Assembly (NCBI RefSeq): GCF_009193155.1
Contig: NZ_VUKD01000002.1
Span: forward strand, 186,001 to 250,000
Direction: 5' to 3'
From: Georgenia subflava
GTDB taxonomy: Bacteria; Actinomycetota; Actinomycetes; Actinomycetales; Actinomycetaceae
DNA: 64,000 nucleotides
The translations under genes and the position numbers were made by a program. The notes beneath the pieces were generated by a model. That model made no database searches. It saw only the letters and a list, made by a program, of their open reading frames with translations, and was not told the origin of the DNA. Shown here in pieces: positions 54,887 to 63,424 of this stretch (position 1 is the first letter of the stretch; each line of letters begins with the position of its first letter).

Positions 54887-55729
54887 TCAGCCGGCGTAGG
54901 GCAGCACCGGCCGCCCAGGTACGTCGACCCGGACCCGGAACACCGCACCGGCCTCCGGCTCCGGGTCCTCGAGCTTCTCCCGCGAGGTGGTCACGAACAG
55001 GTCGCGTCCGTCCGCGCCCCCGAGCGTGCACGCCGTGGTCAGGTGCACCGGGAACGAGATCTCGGTGAGGATCTCCGCCGTCGGCGAGTACAGGCGCACG
55101 CGGCCGACCCGGTTCAGCGCGACCCAGACGTTCCCGCCCGCGTCGACGCACAGCCCGTCGGCCCGGCCGTCGTCGGCGGAGTGGAACAGGCGGCGGTTCG
55201 TCAGCTCGCCGTCGACCACGTCGAAGACGTCGGTGCCGCCGGTCTGGGTGTCGTTGTAGTACGCCCGTGTGCCGTCGGGGGAGAAGTCGATGCCGTTGGA
55301 GGTCGTCACCTCCGGCAGGACCACCGCCACCTCGCCCGCCGGCGTGATCCGGTAGAGCTGCGCGGCGCCCGGCGTCTTCACGTAGGGCATGCCGCCGGCG
55401 TAGAGGTTGCCGTCGGGGTCGCAGCCGCCCTCGTTCAAGCGGATGCCGGTGTCGGACCAGAGCTCCGGCTGCGGCACCGGGAGCTCGTCGGGGCCGTCCG
55501 CGAGCGCGATGCCGCGCTCGAGCCCGACGACGTACCCGCCGGCCGTCCGTGGGCGCACGAAGGCGGCGACGTCGCCGACGTGGAGCCTGTCGACGGTGCC
55601 GTCGCCGCGCAGGGTCATCAGGTCGCCGGCGAGCATGTCGACCCAGCGCAGCCCGCCCCAGGACTCGGACCACACCGGGCCCTCTCCGTGGTAGCACAGC
55701 GGGTCGGTGATCTGCTCGGGAGTGCTCAT
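54887..55729 (-). CDS. SMP-30/gluconolactonase family protein
   Basis: 280 aa six-bladed beta-propeller. The metal-binding Glu16 (HGEGPVW), the Asn in TSNGIDFSPD (about 146) and the Asp in ADGLCVD (about 195) are in place, so a calcium- or zinc-dependent lactonase is expected. Sugar lactone hydrolysis is the common activity; the substrate is unknown. A 33-bp perfect palindrome lies 56 bp upstream of the ATG, which suggests that it is inducible. Confidence 0.88.
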   Translation of the reverse strand: MSTPEQITDPLCYHGEGPVWSESWGGLRWVDMLAGDLMTLRGDGTVDRLHVGDVAAFVRPRTAGGYVVGLERGIALADGPDELPVPQPELWSDTGIRLNEGGCDPDGNLYAGGMPYVKTPGAAQLYRITPAGEVAVVLPEVTTSNGIDFSPDGTRAYYNDTQTGGTDVFDVVDGELTNRRLFHSADDGRADGLCVDAGGNVWVALNRVGRVRLYSPTAEILTEISFPVHLTTACTLGGADGRDLFVTTSREKLEDPEPEAGAVFRVRVDVPGRPVLPYAG

Positions 55730-55784
55730 GCCCCCAGTCTGGCCGATCCGCCGTCACCGCCCCACCGGGAGCGGGATCTCTGGG

Positions 55785-55817
55785 GAGGATTCGGTGCACC
55801 TGGTGCACCGAATCCTC
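55785..55817. promoter_or_regulatory. Perfect 33-bp palindrome upstream of the SMP-30 gene
   Basis: Arms GAGGATTCGGTGCACC and its exact complement surround one T. GGTGCACC therefore also occurs as a direct pair across the centre. Its position 56-88 bp before the ATG suits a repressor or activator site; a terminator is less likely because the nearest upstream gene on that strand already has hairpins. The rest of 55730-56030 holds those hairpins and no gene. Confidence 0.8.
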
Positions 55818-55906
55818 ACCGCCATCGGTGGCGTGGGGCGACCGAGGTGACGGGGACGGGCGTCGGGGTTCGGGGCCGGCCCGGTGGCCACCCGGGGGAC
55901 ACCGGC

Positions 55907-55934
55907 GGGTCCTCCCCGCGAGCGGAGAGGACCC
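55907..55934 (-). terminator. Second glpK hairpin (duplicated)
   Basis: GGGTCCTCCCCGC pairs with GCGGAGAGGACCC with one mismatch. It is a near copy of the hairpin at 55985, from which it is displaced by 78 bp. Confidence 0.7.
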
Positions 55935-55984
55935 GTGAGTGCCGCCCGGGACACCGACGGGTCAGTGCCGCCCGGCACACGGAC

Positions 55985-56012
55985 GGGTCCTCCCCGCGTG
56001 CGGAGAGGACCC
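55985..56012 (-). terminator. First glpK terminator hairpin
   Basis: Same 13-bp-arm hairpin, 19 bp after the glpK stop. Between the two copies the sequence GCCGCCCGG.ACAC is also duplicated. Confidence 0.8.
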
Positions 56013-56030
56013 GTCAGGAGCGTCAGGCGG

Positions 56031-57554
56031 TCACTGCACGTCGTCGTCGACCCAGTCGAAGGTCTTCGTGACGGCCTTCTTCCACAGGCGGTAGGTGCGC
56101 TCGCGCTCGGCCTCGTCCAGCTGCGGCTCCCAGCGCTTGTCCTCGGCCCAGTTGTCGATCACGTCCTGCTCGCCGGACCAGAACCCGACGGCGATGCCGG
56201 CCGCGTAGGCGGCGCCCAGCGCCGTGGTCTCGGCGACCTTGGGCCGCACCACCGGCACGCCGAGGATGTCCGCCTGGAACTGCATGAGCAGCTCGTTGGC
56301 GACCATGCCGCCGTCGACCTTCAGCTCGGTCAGGTCGACGCCGGAGTCGGCGTTCATCGCGTCGACGACCTCGCGGGTCTGGAAGGCCGTGGCCTCGAGC
56401 ACCGCGCGGGCGATGTGACCCTTGTTGACGTAGCGGGTCAGGCCCACGAGTGCGCCGCGGGCGTCGGACTTCCAGTACGGCGCGAACAGGCCGGAGAACG
56501 CCGGCACGAAGTACGCCCCGCCGTTGTCGTCGACCGTCTCGGCCAGCTTCTCGATCTCCGGGGCGTCCTTGATGATCCCGAGGTTGTCCCGCAGCCACTG
56601 CACGAGCGAGCCGGTGACGGCGATGGAGCCCTCGAGCGCGTAGACGGCGTCGGCGTCGCCGATCTTGTACGCCACGGTGGTCAGCAGGCCGTTCTTCGAC
56701 GGGACCGGCTCGGTGCCGGTGTTGATGAGCACGAAGTTGCCGGTGCCGTAGGTGTTCTTGGCCATGCCGACCTCGAAGCAGGCCTGGCCGAAGGTCGCGG
56801 CCTGCTGGTCGCCGAGGATGCCGGCGATCGGCACGCCCGGGACGAACCCGCCCTCGCGGCCTTCGCCGTAGACCTCGGAGGAGGACCGGATCTCGGGCAG
56901 CATCGACACCGGGATGCCCATGTCGCCTGCGATGTCCTCGTTCCAGGTGAGGGTGTCGAGGTTCATCAGCATGGTGCGCGAGGCGTTGGTGACGTCGGTG
57001 ACGTGCACGCCGCCGTCCTTGCCGCCCGTCATGTTCCACACGACCCAGCTGTCGGTGTTGCCGAAGATGAGGTCGCCGGCCTCGGCCTTCTCGCGGGCGC
57101 CGTCGACGTTGTCGAGGATCCACTTCACCTTGGGCCCGGAGAAGTAGGTCGCGAGCGGCAGGCCGACCTTGTCCTTGTACTTGTCCTGCCCCTCGGAGCC
57201 GCCGAGCTCGTCGACGATCTTCGCGGTGCGGGTGTCCTGCCAGACGATCGCGTTGTAGACCGGCTCACCGGTGTTCTTGTCCCACACGACGGTGGTCTCG
57301 CGCTGGTTGGTGATCCCGACCGCGGCGATGTCCCTGTGGGTCAGGTTCGCCCGGCTCAGGGCGAGACTGACCACCTCGCGCACGTTCTTCCAGATCTCCT
57401 TCGGGTCGTGCTCGACCCAGCCCGCCTTGGGGAAGATCTGCTCGTGCTCCATCTGCCCGGTCTCGACGATCTGACCGGAGTGGTCGAAGACGATCGCGCG
57501 GGAGCTCGTGGTGCCCTGGTCGATGGCGAGGACGTACTTCTTCTCGTCAGCCAT
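56031..57554 (-). CDS. glpK: Glycerol kinase
   Basis: 507 aa, standard FGGY-kinase length. It phosphorylates glycerol to glycerol-3-phosphate in the cytosol. N-terminal [11 protein letters not shown] carries the ATP-binding loop. [20 protein letters not shown] and [16 protein letters not shown] are the family signatures. The order glpF then glpK on the minus strand indicates one operon, with a 65-bp gap from glpF. Two copies of a hairpin terminator follow. Confidence 0.97.
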   Translation of the reverse strand: MADEKKYVLAIDQGTTSSRAIVFDHSGQIVETGQMEHEQIFPKAGWVEHDPKEIWKNVREVVSLALSRANLTHRDIAAVGITNQRETTVVWDKNTGEPVYNAIVWQDTRTAKIVDELGGSEGQDKYKDKVGLPLATYFSGPKVKWILDNVDGAREKAEAGDLIFGNTDSWVVWNMTGGKDGGVHVTDVTNASRTMLMNLDTLTWNEDIAGDMGIPVSMLPEIRSSSEVYGEGREGGFVPGVPIAGILGDQQAATFGQACFEVGMAKNTYGTGNFVLINTGTEPVPSKNGLLTTVAYKIGDADAVYALEGSIAVTGSLVQWLRDNLGIIKDAPEIEKLAETVDDNGGAYFVPAFSGLFAPYWKSDARGALVGLTRYVNKGHIARAVLEATAFQTREVVDAMNADSGVDLTELKVDGGMVANELLMQFQADILGVPVVRPKVAETTALGAAYAAGIAVGFWSGEQDVIDNWAEDKRWEPQLDEAERERTYRLWKKAVTKTFDWVDDDVQ

Positions 57555-57619
57555 GGTGTTCCTTTCACATCATCGTGGTCAGGGCACCGGGAGGTTGCCC
57601 TGGAGGGAAGGGGGAGGGG

Positions 57620-58363
57620 CTACAGGGTGGGCATCGCCAGACCGGCGACCCCGGCGAGGACGCCACCGACGATCGGGCCGGCGACGGGGACCCAGGAGTA
57701 GCCCCAGTCGCTGCTGCCCTTGCCCCTGATCGGCAGGACGGCGTGCGCGATGCGGGGGCCGAGGTCACGGGCCGGGTTGATGGCGTACCCGGTCGGGCCA
57801 CCGAGGCTCATGCCGATACCGACCACCAGCAGGGCGACGGCGAGCGGTCCGAGCCCGGAGGGCGACTTGCCGAAGTGGATGATGACGAAGACCAGGACGA
57901 AGGTGCCGACGACCTCGGTGAGGAAGTTCCAGCCGTAGCTGCGCAGCTCGGGGCCGGTGGAGAAGACGGCCAGCTTGGTGGCGCCGGGGGCGTCCTCGTC
58001 GAAGTGCTTCTTGTACGTCAGATAGACGACGACGGCACCGAGGAAGGCGCCGATCATCTCGCCGGCGAGGTAGACCAGGACGTTGCCGAGCGTCCCGGGG
58101 ACCGCGGCGTGCGTGTCCGTGGCGGCGACCATGTCGGAGCCGTTGGCCAGCAGACCGAAGGTCACCGCAGGGTTGATGTGCGCGCCGGAGGCGAAGGCGA
58201 TGTAGACACCGGCGAAGACGGCAAGGCCCCAGCCGAAGGTGATGACGACCCAGCCGGAGTTGAAGCCCTTGGTCTTGGGGAGGATCACGTTGGCGACGAC
58301 GCCACAACCCAGCAGGGTCAGCATCGCCGTTCCGGCGACCTCCGAGACGAAGATCTGCATCAT
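57620..58363 (-). CDS. glpF: Glycerol uptake facilitator (aquaglyceroporin)
   Basis: 247 aa MIP channel with six helices and the two half-helix signatures: INPAVT in the first half and INPARD in the second (NPA boxes). The Asp after the second box is typical of glycerol-conducting members. The ATG at MMQIFVSE follows GGAAG; an in-frame GTG 13 codons earlier lacks a ribosome-binding site, so the shorter form is preferred. glpK follows. Confidence 0.94.
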   Translation of the reverse strand: MMQIFVSEVAGTAMLTLLGCGVVANVILPKTKGFNSGWVVITFGWGLAVFAGVYIAFASGAHINPAVTFGLLANGSDMVAATDTHAAVPGTLGNVLVYLAGEMIGAFLGAVVVYLTYKKHFDEDAPGATKLAVFSTGPELRSYGWNFLTEVVGTFVLVFVIIHFGKSPSGLGPLAVALLVVGIGMSLGGPTGYAINPARDLGPRIAHAVLPIRGKGSSDWGYSWVPVAGPIVGGVLAGVAGLAMPTL

Positions 58364-58615
58364 CGACAGTTCTTCCACTGTGTACTCACTTTCTGGCCCC
58401 ACGTCGGTGTGGGCCAGTCGGGCGCCGCGAGGCGCGTGGGCGGTCCAGCCGCCCGGGGAGGGCGACGGGGCTGATGATCCTCGTCATGGAGGACTCGTAG
58501 TTCGGATTCGGGTGCTCGTGCGTGTCGTGCTCTCGGGCCGCCCCGGACGGGGCAGCGGGTGGACAGGGGGTGTCGGCCGCGGTGGGCGGCCGGGTCCGTC
58601 CCGGGTCGGCCCGGG

Positions 58616-60367
58616 TCAGTCGGCAGGGTCGATCGGCCCGAGGTCACGCACCGGCACCAGGTCGGCGGCCCGCAGCCGGGCTGCCTCGGCGGCGGGGTCG
58701 TCCCGCTCGTGCTCCGCGGCGATCTCCGCCTCGGCCAGGCGCCGGTACGCGGCGATCTCCTCTGCGGTCCGGGCCTCGTCCCAGCCGAGGATCGGCGCCG
58801 CGACGGCCGCGATCTCCTCGAGCGCGGAGAGCCCGCGGTCGCGGGTCTCGTAGCTCAGGCGGATCCGGTGCAGCAGGATGTCCTCGAGGTGCGCGGCGCC
58901 CTCGTGCGTGACGGCGAAGGTCACCTCGGCGGCCAGGTACGCGTCGGCGCCCTCCAGGACCCTTCCCAGCGCGGGATCGGCGTCGATCATCTCCAGGATG
59001 GTGGTGATCTCCGAGCCGTAGCGGCCGAGGAGGTGGTCCACACGCTCGGCGGTCCAGCCGCGGCGCACCGCGATGTCCTCCCGGCGGCGCCTCGCGGCGG
59101 TGAAGCCCTCGGCGCCGACGAGCGGCGTGCGCGCCGTGATCGAGGGGCGGTCCTTCGCGCGGGCGCCGAGCGCGAAGTCGACGGCGTCCTCGGCCATCTG
59201 CCGGTAGGTCGTCAGCTTGCCGCCGGCGATGACCGTCAGCCCCGGGGCCGCCTCGGTGACCGTGTGCTCGCGCGAGACCTTGGTGGAGGATCCGCCGTCG
59301 TCCTTCGTGCCCGGCTGCAGGAGCGGGCGCAGGCCGGCGTAGACCCCGATGATGTCGTCGCGGGTGATGGCGGGCTCGAGCACGGCGTTGGCGTGCTGGA
59401 GGATGTAGTCGACGTCCTCCCTGGTGGCGACGGGGTGCTGGCGCGCCTCGTGCCACGGGGTGTCGGTGGTGCCGATGATCCAGTACCGGTCCCACGGGAT
59501 GACGAAGAGGACCGACTTCTCGGTGCGCAGGAACAGCCCGGTCTCGCCGTTGATCCGCTCGCGCGGGACCACGATGTGCACGCCCTTGGAGGCCAGCACC
59601 TCGAGCCCGCCGCCGGCGGAGCCCAGCGCCTCGGTCTGCTCGGTCCAGACGCCCGTCGCGTTGATCACGTGCCTGGCCCGGATCTGGTGGGTGGCGCCCG
59701 TCTCGAGGTCGACCACGTTCGCGCCGACCACCCGGCCGGTGACGTCCTTGGTCATGTCGGTGACCTGGGCGCGCGAGGCGGCGAGGGCGCCGTACCCGAC
59801 GGCGGTCCGCACGAGGGCGAGCACCAGGCGGGCGTCGTCGACACGGGCGTCGTAGTAACGGATCGCGCCGACGAGGCTCTCCGGCTTCATCTGCGGGAAC
59901 ACCGCCAGGGCGCCGGCCTTGGAGTAGTGCTTCTGGATGGGCACCGAGCGGCCGCGGGAGCCGAGGATGGACAGGGCGTCGTACATCCCGACGCCGACGG
60001 CGCTGTAGGCCCGCTCGATGACCGGCGTCTTCAACGGCCAGAGGAACGGCTGGGCGGAGACCAGGTGCGGCGCCGTGGTGCGCAGCAGGCGGCCCCGCTC
60101 GCGCAGCGCCTCGGCCACGAGCTTGAAGTCGAGCTGGTAGAGGTAGCGCAGCCCGCCGTGGACGAGCTTGCTCGACCGGGACGAGGTGCCGCCGGACCAG
60201 TCCTGCATCTCCACGACGGCGGTGCGCAGGCCGCGGGTGGCGGCATCCAGGGCGATACCGGCGCCGGTCACCCCGCCACCGACGACCAGGACGTCCACGC
60301 CCTCGTCGTCACTCATGGCCGCCAGGGCCGAGGTGCGTGACTCCTCCGTCAGTGCGGTGCTTCTCAC
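58616..60367 (-). CDS. glpD: Glycerol-3-phosphate dehydrogenase, aerobic (FAD)
   Basis: 583 aa. It oxidises glycerol-3-phosphate to dihydroxyacetone phosphate and passes electrons to quinones at the membrane. FAD-binding GGGVTGAG is at residues 30-37, with SSRSSKLVHGGLRYL and VIPWDRYWIIGTTDTPW as family marks. The start is GTG: GAGGAGG lies six bases ahead of it, whereas an ATG two codons earlier touches that site. It is upstream of glpF on the same strand with a 252-bp gap, so glpFK may have its own promoter. A SorC-type regulator diverges from it. Confidence 0.96.
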   Translation of the reverse strand: MRSTALTEESRTSALAAMSDDEGVDVLVVGGGVTGAGIALDAATRGLRTAVVEMQDWSGGTSSRSSKLVHGGLRYLYQLDFKLVAEALRERGRLLRTTAPHLVSAQPFLWPLKTPVIERAYSAVGVGMYDALSILGSRGRSVPIQKHYSKAGALAVFPQMKPESLVGAIRYYDARVDDARLVLALVRTAVGYGALAASRAQVTDMTKDVTGRVVGANVVDLETGATHQIRARHVINATGVWTEQTEALGSAGGGLEVLASKGVHIVVPRERINGETGLFLRTEKSVLFVIPWDRYWIIGTTDTPWHEARQHPVATREDVDYILQHANAVLEPAITRDDIIGVYAGLRPLLQPGTKDDGGSSTKVSREHTVTEAAPGLTVIAGGKLTTYRQMAEDAVDFALGARAKDRPSITARTPLVGAEGFTAARRRREDIAVRRGWTAERVDHLLGRYGSEITTILEMIDADPALGRVLEGADAYLAAEVTFAVTHEGAAHLEDILLHRIRLSYETRDRGLSALEEIAAVAAPILGWDEARTAEEIAAYRRLAEAEIAAEHERDDPAAEAARLRAADLVPVRDLGPIDPAD

Positions 60368-60413
60368 GTGCATCCTCCTCGAGAGCGCAGGTCCGGTCCT
60401 ATGCTGTCGGCGC

Positions 60414-60450
60414 ACGCACAAGCGCGCAACGGGGTTGCACGGATGTGCAC
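60414..60450. promoter_or_regulatory. Inverted pair of 17-bp sites between glpD and the SorC regulator
   Basis: GTTGCACGGATGTGCAC at 60434-60450 matches, at 12 of 17 positions, the reverse complement of 60414-60430 (GTTGCGCGCTTGTGCGT). The two face apart across GGG. The right site also contains the small dyad TGCAC-GGAT-GTGCA. It is centred in the 98-bp divergent gap, the expected place for the regulator to act on both genes. Confidence 0.75.
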
Positions 60451-60465
60451 AGCGGAGGTGTGAGC

Positions 60466-61455
60466 ATGAGCGGTCGTGAGGACTCCGTGTACGTGGCGGC
60501 GGCGATGTACTACCTCCAGGACGAGACGATGGACGCGATCGCCCGGCGGCTCGGCGTCTCGCGGTCCACGGTGTCGCGGCTGATCAAGCAGGCCCGGGAC
60601 ACCGGGCTCGTCCACATCTCGCTCCAGCCGCGCACGGCTGGCTCGGACACGATCTCGCGGGCGCTGCAGGACCTGTTCGGGGTGCGTGCGCACGTGGTCC
60701 CGGTCCGCGAGGGGGCGAGCGAGGTCCAGCGCCTCGACCAGGTCGCGCAGGTGGCCGGCCGGATGGTCTCCGGGTGGGTCGAGCCGGGCACCATCCTCGG
60801 GATGGCCTGGGGCACCACCGTCTCGGCCGTGGTCCAGCACCTCACGCCGCGCCGCGCCCCGGGCAGCGCCGTCGTCCAGCTCAACGGGGCCGCGAACCCG
60901 GTGACCTCGGGGATCCCGTACGCGGGGTCGATCATCACGGCCGCGGCCGAGGCGTTCGACGCGCGCGTGCACCACTTCCCGGTGCCTGCCTTCTTCGACT
61001 ACCCCGAGACCAAGGCCGCGATGTGGCGCGAGCGCTCCATCCGCCGGGTGCTCGCCGTGCAGGAGCAGGCCGACATCGCCCTCTTCGGTGCCGGCGCGCT
61101 GAGCGGCTCGCTGGCCTCGCACGTGTACGCCGCCGGGTACCTCGACCCGGCCGACCTCGACAGCGTGCGCGCGGACGGCGTGGTGGGCGACGTGTGCACC
61201 GTGCTGCTGCGCGAGGACGGGTCCTGGGCCGACATCGCGCTGAACCGGCGCGCCACCGGACCGACCCCGCGCGAGCTGGCCCGCGTCGCGCGCCGCATGT
61301 GCGTCGCCGCCGGCACGGCCAAGGTCGCGCCGCTGCTCGGGGCGCTGCGCGCCGGCGCCATCACCGATCTCGTCGTCGACGAGGCGACCGGGCGCGCCGT
61401 CGTGGAACGCGTGCGCATGCCGCGCAACCACGTGCCAGGATCGGCCCGTGAGTGA
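60466..61455 (+). CDS. SorC/DeoR-type sugar-binding transcriptional regulator
   Basis: 329 aa. An N-terminal helix-turn-helix (MDAIARRLGVSRSTVSRLIK, about residues 20-40) is followed by a SorC-type effector domain that binds phosphorylated sugars (GMAWGTTVSAVVQHL, PVPAFFDYPETKAAM, FGAGAL). GGAGG lies seven bases ahead of the ATG. It diverges from glpD, so control of glycerol catabolism is likely and its ligand may be a triose or glycerol phosphate; this is inference from position. Its end overlaps the next gene by eight bases. Confidence 0.9.
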   Translation: MSGREDSVYVAAAMYYLQDETMDAIARRLGVSRSTVSRLIKQARDTGLVHISLQPRTAGSDTISRALQDLFGVRAHVVPVREGASEVQRLDQVAQVAGRMVSGWVEPGTILGMAWGTTVSAVVQHLTPRRAPGSAVVQLNGAANPVTSGIPYAGSIITAAAEAFDARVHHFPVPAFFDYPETKAAMWRERSIRRVLAVQEQADIALFGAGALSGSLASHVYAAGYLDPADLDSVRADGVVGDVCTVLLREDGSWADIALNRRATGPTPRELARVARRMCVAAGTAKVAPLLGALRAGAITDLVVDEATGRAVVERVRMPRNHVPGSARE

Positions 61456-61987
61456 CCACGAGGCCGCGGGCGTCAGCACCGACGTGGCGGTGCGCCAGGC
61501 GCGGCCGGCCGACGTGCGGGCGATCTACGAGCTGGTCCAGCCGTACGCCGAGCGCGGGATCCTCATCGACAAGGAGCTCATCACCTACTTCGAGGCCGTG
61601 CAGGAGTTCGTCGTCGCCGAGGTCGTCGACGAGACCGGGACCCGGACGGTGGGGTGCGGCGCGCTGCACGTGCTGTGGGACGACATCGCCGAGGTCCGCA
61701 CGCTCGCCGTCGACGAGTCGGTGACCGGCCGGGGGGTCGGCCGGCGCCTGCTGGAGACGCTCGTCGGCCGGGCGCGCGGGCTCGGCCTGAAGCGGGTCTT
61801 CTGCCTGACCTTCGAGGTGGAGTTCTTCCGCCGGCACGGCTTCGAGGTGATCGCCGGGACGCCCGTCGGCACCGACGTCTACGCCCAGATGCTGCGCTCG
61901 CACGACGACGGCGTCGCGGAGTTCCTGGACCTGGCGCGGGTCAAGCCGAACACCCTGGGCAACTCCCGGATGCTGCTCGAGCTCTGA
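61448..61987 (+). CDS. Amino-acid N-acetyltransferase (GNAT, N-acetylglutamate synthase type)
   Basis: 179 aa. The GNAT acetyl-CoA loop reads VTGRGVGRRLLETL (about residues 93-106), with the early VRQARPADVRAIYELVQPYAERG and GILIDKELITYFEAVQEF typical of short actinobacterial ArgA-like enzymes (Rv2747 type), which start arginine synthesis by acetylating glutamate or glutamine. RVFCLTFEVEFFRRHGFEVI and the C-terminal KPNTLGNSRMLLEL also fit. GTG start inside the end of the SorC gene. Confidence 0.88.
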   Translation: MSDHEAAGVSTDVAVRQARPADVRAIYELVQPYAERGILIDKELITYFEAVQEFVVAEVVDETGTRTVGCGALHVLWDDIAEVRTLAVDESVTGRGVGRRLLETLVGRARGLGLKRVFCLTFEVEFFRRHGFEVIAGTPVGTDVYAQMLRSHDDGVAEFLDLARVKPNTLGNSRMLLEL

Positions 61988-61990
61988 CGT

Positions 61991-62440
61991 TCAGCGGCGC
62001 AGCAGCCGGAGCACGACCGCGAGCTGGACGCTGACGAGCGCGCAGGCCAGCACGGCGACCACCGCCGACGGCCGCGCGAGGATCCAGCCGGCCGCCGCCA
62101 CCGCGAGCAGGGCCACCAGCGCCGTGCTGAGGTGGCCGAGCCGCGCTCGCACGCGGGTCGTCACCTCCCGCGGGGGAGCGCCGGCCAGCACGCGTCGCAG
62201 CCCCGTGCCGGCGACGGCGGCGGCCACCAGGGCGACCAGCTGCCCCAGCGCGAGCAACGTCAGCCCGGGCCACAGCGCGGAGCTGTCCGTGCCCGTCAGC
62301 AGCGCCAGCGCCAGCCCCATGGCACCGAGGCCGAGGCAGGCGCCGGCGGTGACGAGGAGCGTGACGCGCAGGGCCCGGGCGGCCCGGTCGGCGGCGCCCC
62401 CGGGGACTGGCGTGCTCACGTCCGCAGGGTAGTGGTTCAC
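61991..62440 (-). CDS. Small membrane protein downstream of mutY
   Basis: 149 aa, four predicted membrane helices in two pairs (TLLVTAGACLGLGAMGLAL, LLALGQLVALVAAAVAG, then STALVALLAVAAAGWIL and VVAVLACALVSVQLAVV) with a basic loop between. No family recognised. Its GTG overlaps the mutY stop (GTGA), so they are co-translated. It converges with the acetyltransferase gene with a 3-bp gap. Confidence 0.7.
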   Translation of the reverse strand: MNHYPADVSTPVPGGAADRAARALRVTLLVTAGACLGLGAMGLALALLTGTDSSALWPGLTLLALGQLVALVAAAVAGTGLRRVLAGAPPREVTTRVRARLGHLSTALVALLAVAAAGWILARPSAVVAVLACALVSVQLAVVLRLLRR

Positions 62441-63363
62441 GGCAGCCGGTAGAGGTCGGCGTCCGCGGACGCCGCCGCCACGACCAGCCCGTCAGCCACG
62501 AGGGAGGCCAGCGCCCGGCCCGGCTGCGCGGGGTCGGGCAGCGCGGCGGGGTCAGCGCCGCCGGCACCGACAGTCAGCAGGTCACGACCGGTGGCCCACG
62601 GCGTGCCGGGAAGCGCGCGCAGGTGGGCCATGATCCGGCCACGGACCTGCCGGTCGGTGCCGTGCCAGGCCTGGGTCCGCCGTCGGGCTGCGTGCTCGTC
62701 GGCCGGCCGCCCGGCCGCCAGCCAGGCGCACCGGCTGCGCAGCGGGCAGTCCGCGCACCGCGGCGAGCGCGCCGTGCACACCAGGGCGCCGAGCTCCATG
62801 ACCCCGACGTTCCATCGCACCGAGGTGGCGGCGTCCGCCGGCACGTAGCCGGCGGCGCGTTCCTGCTCGGCCCGGCCGAGTGTCGGCGGCGGGAGCGCCC
62901 GGCCCTCCAGGGCACGTCCGACCACCCGGCGGACGTTCGTGTCGAGCACGACCGCCCGGGCGCCGTGCGCGAAGGCCGCCACGGCGGCCGCGGTGTAGGC
63001 GCCGACACCCGGGAGGGTCAGCAGCTCGTCCTCGGTCACAGGCACGGCGCCGTCGTGCTCGGCGACGATCGTGCGGGCGCAGTCCTGCAGCCGCAGCGCC
63101 CGGCGCGGGTAGCCGAGCCGGTCCCAGGCCCGCAGCACGTCCGCCGCAGGTGCGCTCGCCAGGTCGGCCGGCGTCGGCCAGCGCTCCATCCAGGCGCGCC
63201 AGGCGGGCTCGACCCGCGCCACCGGCGTCTGCTGCAGCATCACCTCGCTGACAAGCACGCCCCACGGCGAGGCGTCGGGACGCCGCCACGGCAGGTCCCG
63301 AGCGGCGCCGTCGTACCAGCGCAGGACCGCGGCGTGCACGGTCGGCAGGTCGGCAGGGCTCAC
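62437..63363 (-). CDS. mutY: A/G-specific adenine glycosylase
   Basis: 308 aa. It removes adenine opposite 8-oxoguanine. Catalytic Glu40 (VSEVMLQQTPVARV), helix-hairpin-helix LPGVGAYTAAAV, catalytic Asp141 (VLDTNVRR) and the 4Fe-4S ligands Cys196, 203, 206 and 212 in C-x6-C-x2-C-x5-C spacing are all present. The C-terminal NUDIX-like 8-oxoG domain of E. coli MutY is missing or replaced by a short ~90-residue tail, as in many actinobacteria. GTG chosen to begin just before the conserved ADLPTVHAAVLRWY. Confidence 0.95.
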   Translation of the reverse strand: MSPADLPTVHAAVLRWYDGAARDLPWRRPDASPWGVLVSEVMLQQTPVARVEPAWRAWMERWPTPADLASAPAADVLRAWDRLGYPRRALRLQDCARTIVAEHDGAVPVTEDELLTLPGVGAYTAAAVAAFAHGARAVVLDTNVRRVVGRALEGRALPPPTLGRAEQERAAGYVPADAATSVRWNVGVMELGALVCTARSPRCADCPLRSRCAWLAAGRPADEHAARRRTQAWHGTDRQVRGRIMAHLRALPGTPWATGRDLLTVGAGGADPAALPDPAQPGRALASLVADGLVVAAASADADLYRLP

Positions 63364-63424
63364 CCCGACAGTGTGCCCGGCGTGGGTGCCGCGACGGCGC
63401 ACGTGGTCGTCGTACGGTCGTGCC

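Noticed and set aside
55785-55817. Terminator for a minus-strand transcript
   Set aside because: glpK already has two hairpins closer to its stop, and the position relative to the SMP-30 start suits an operator better. Not fully excluded.
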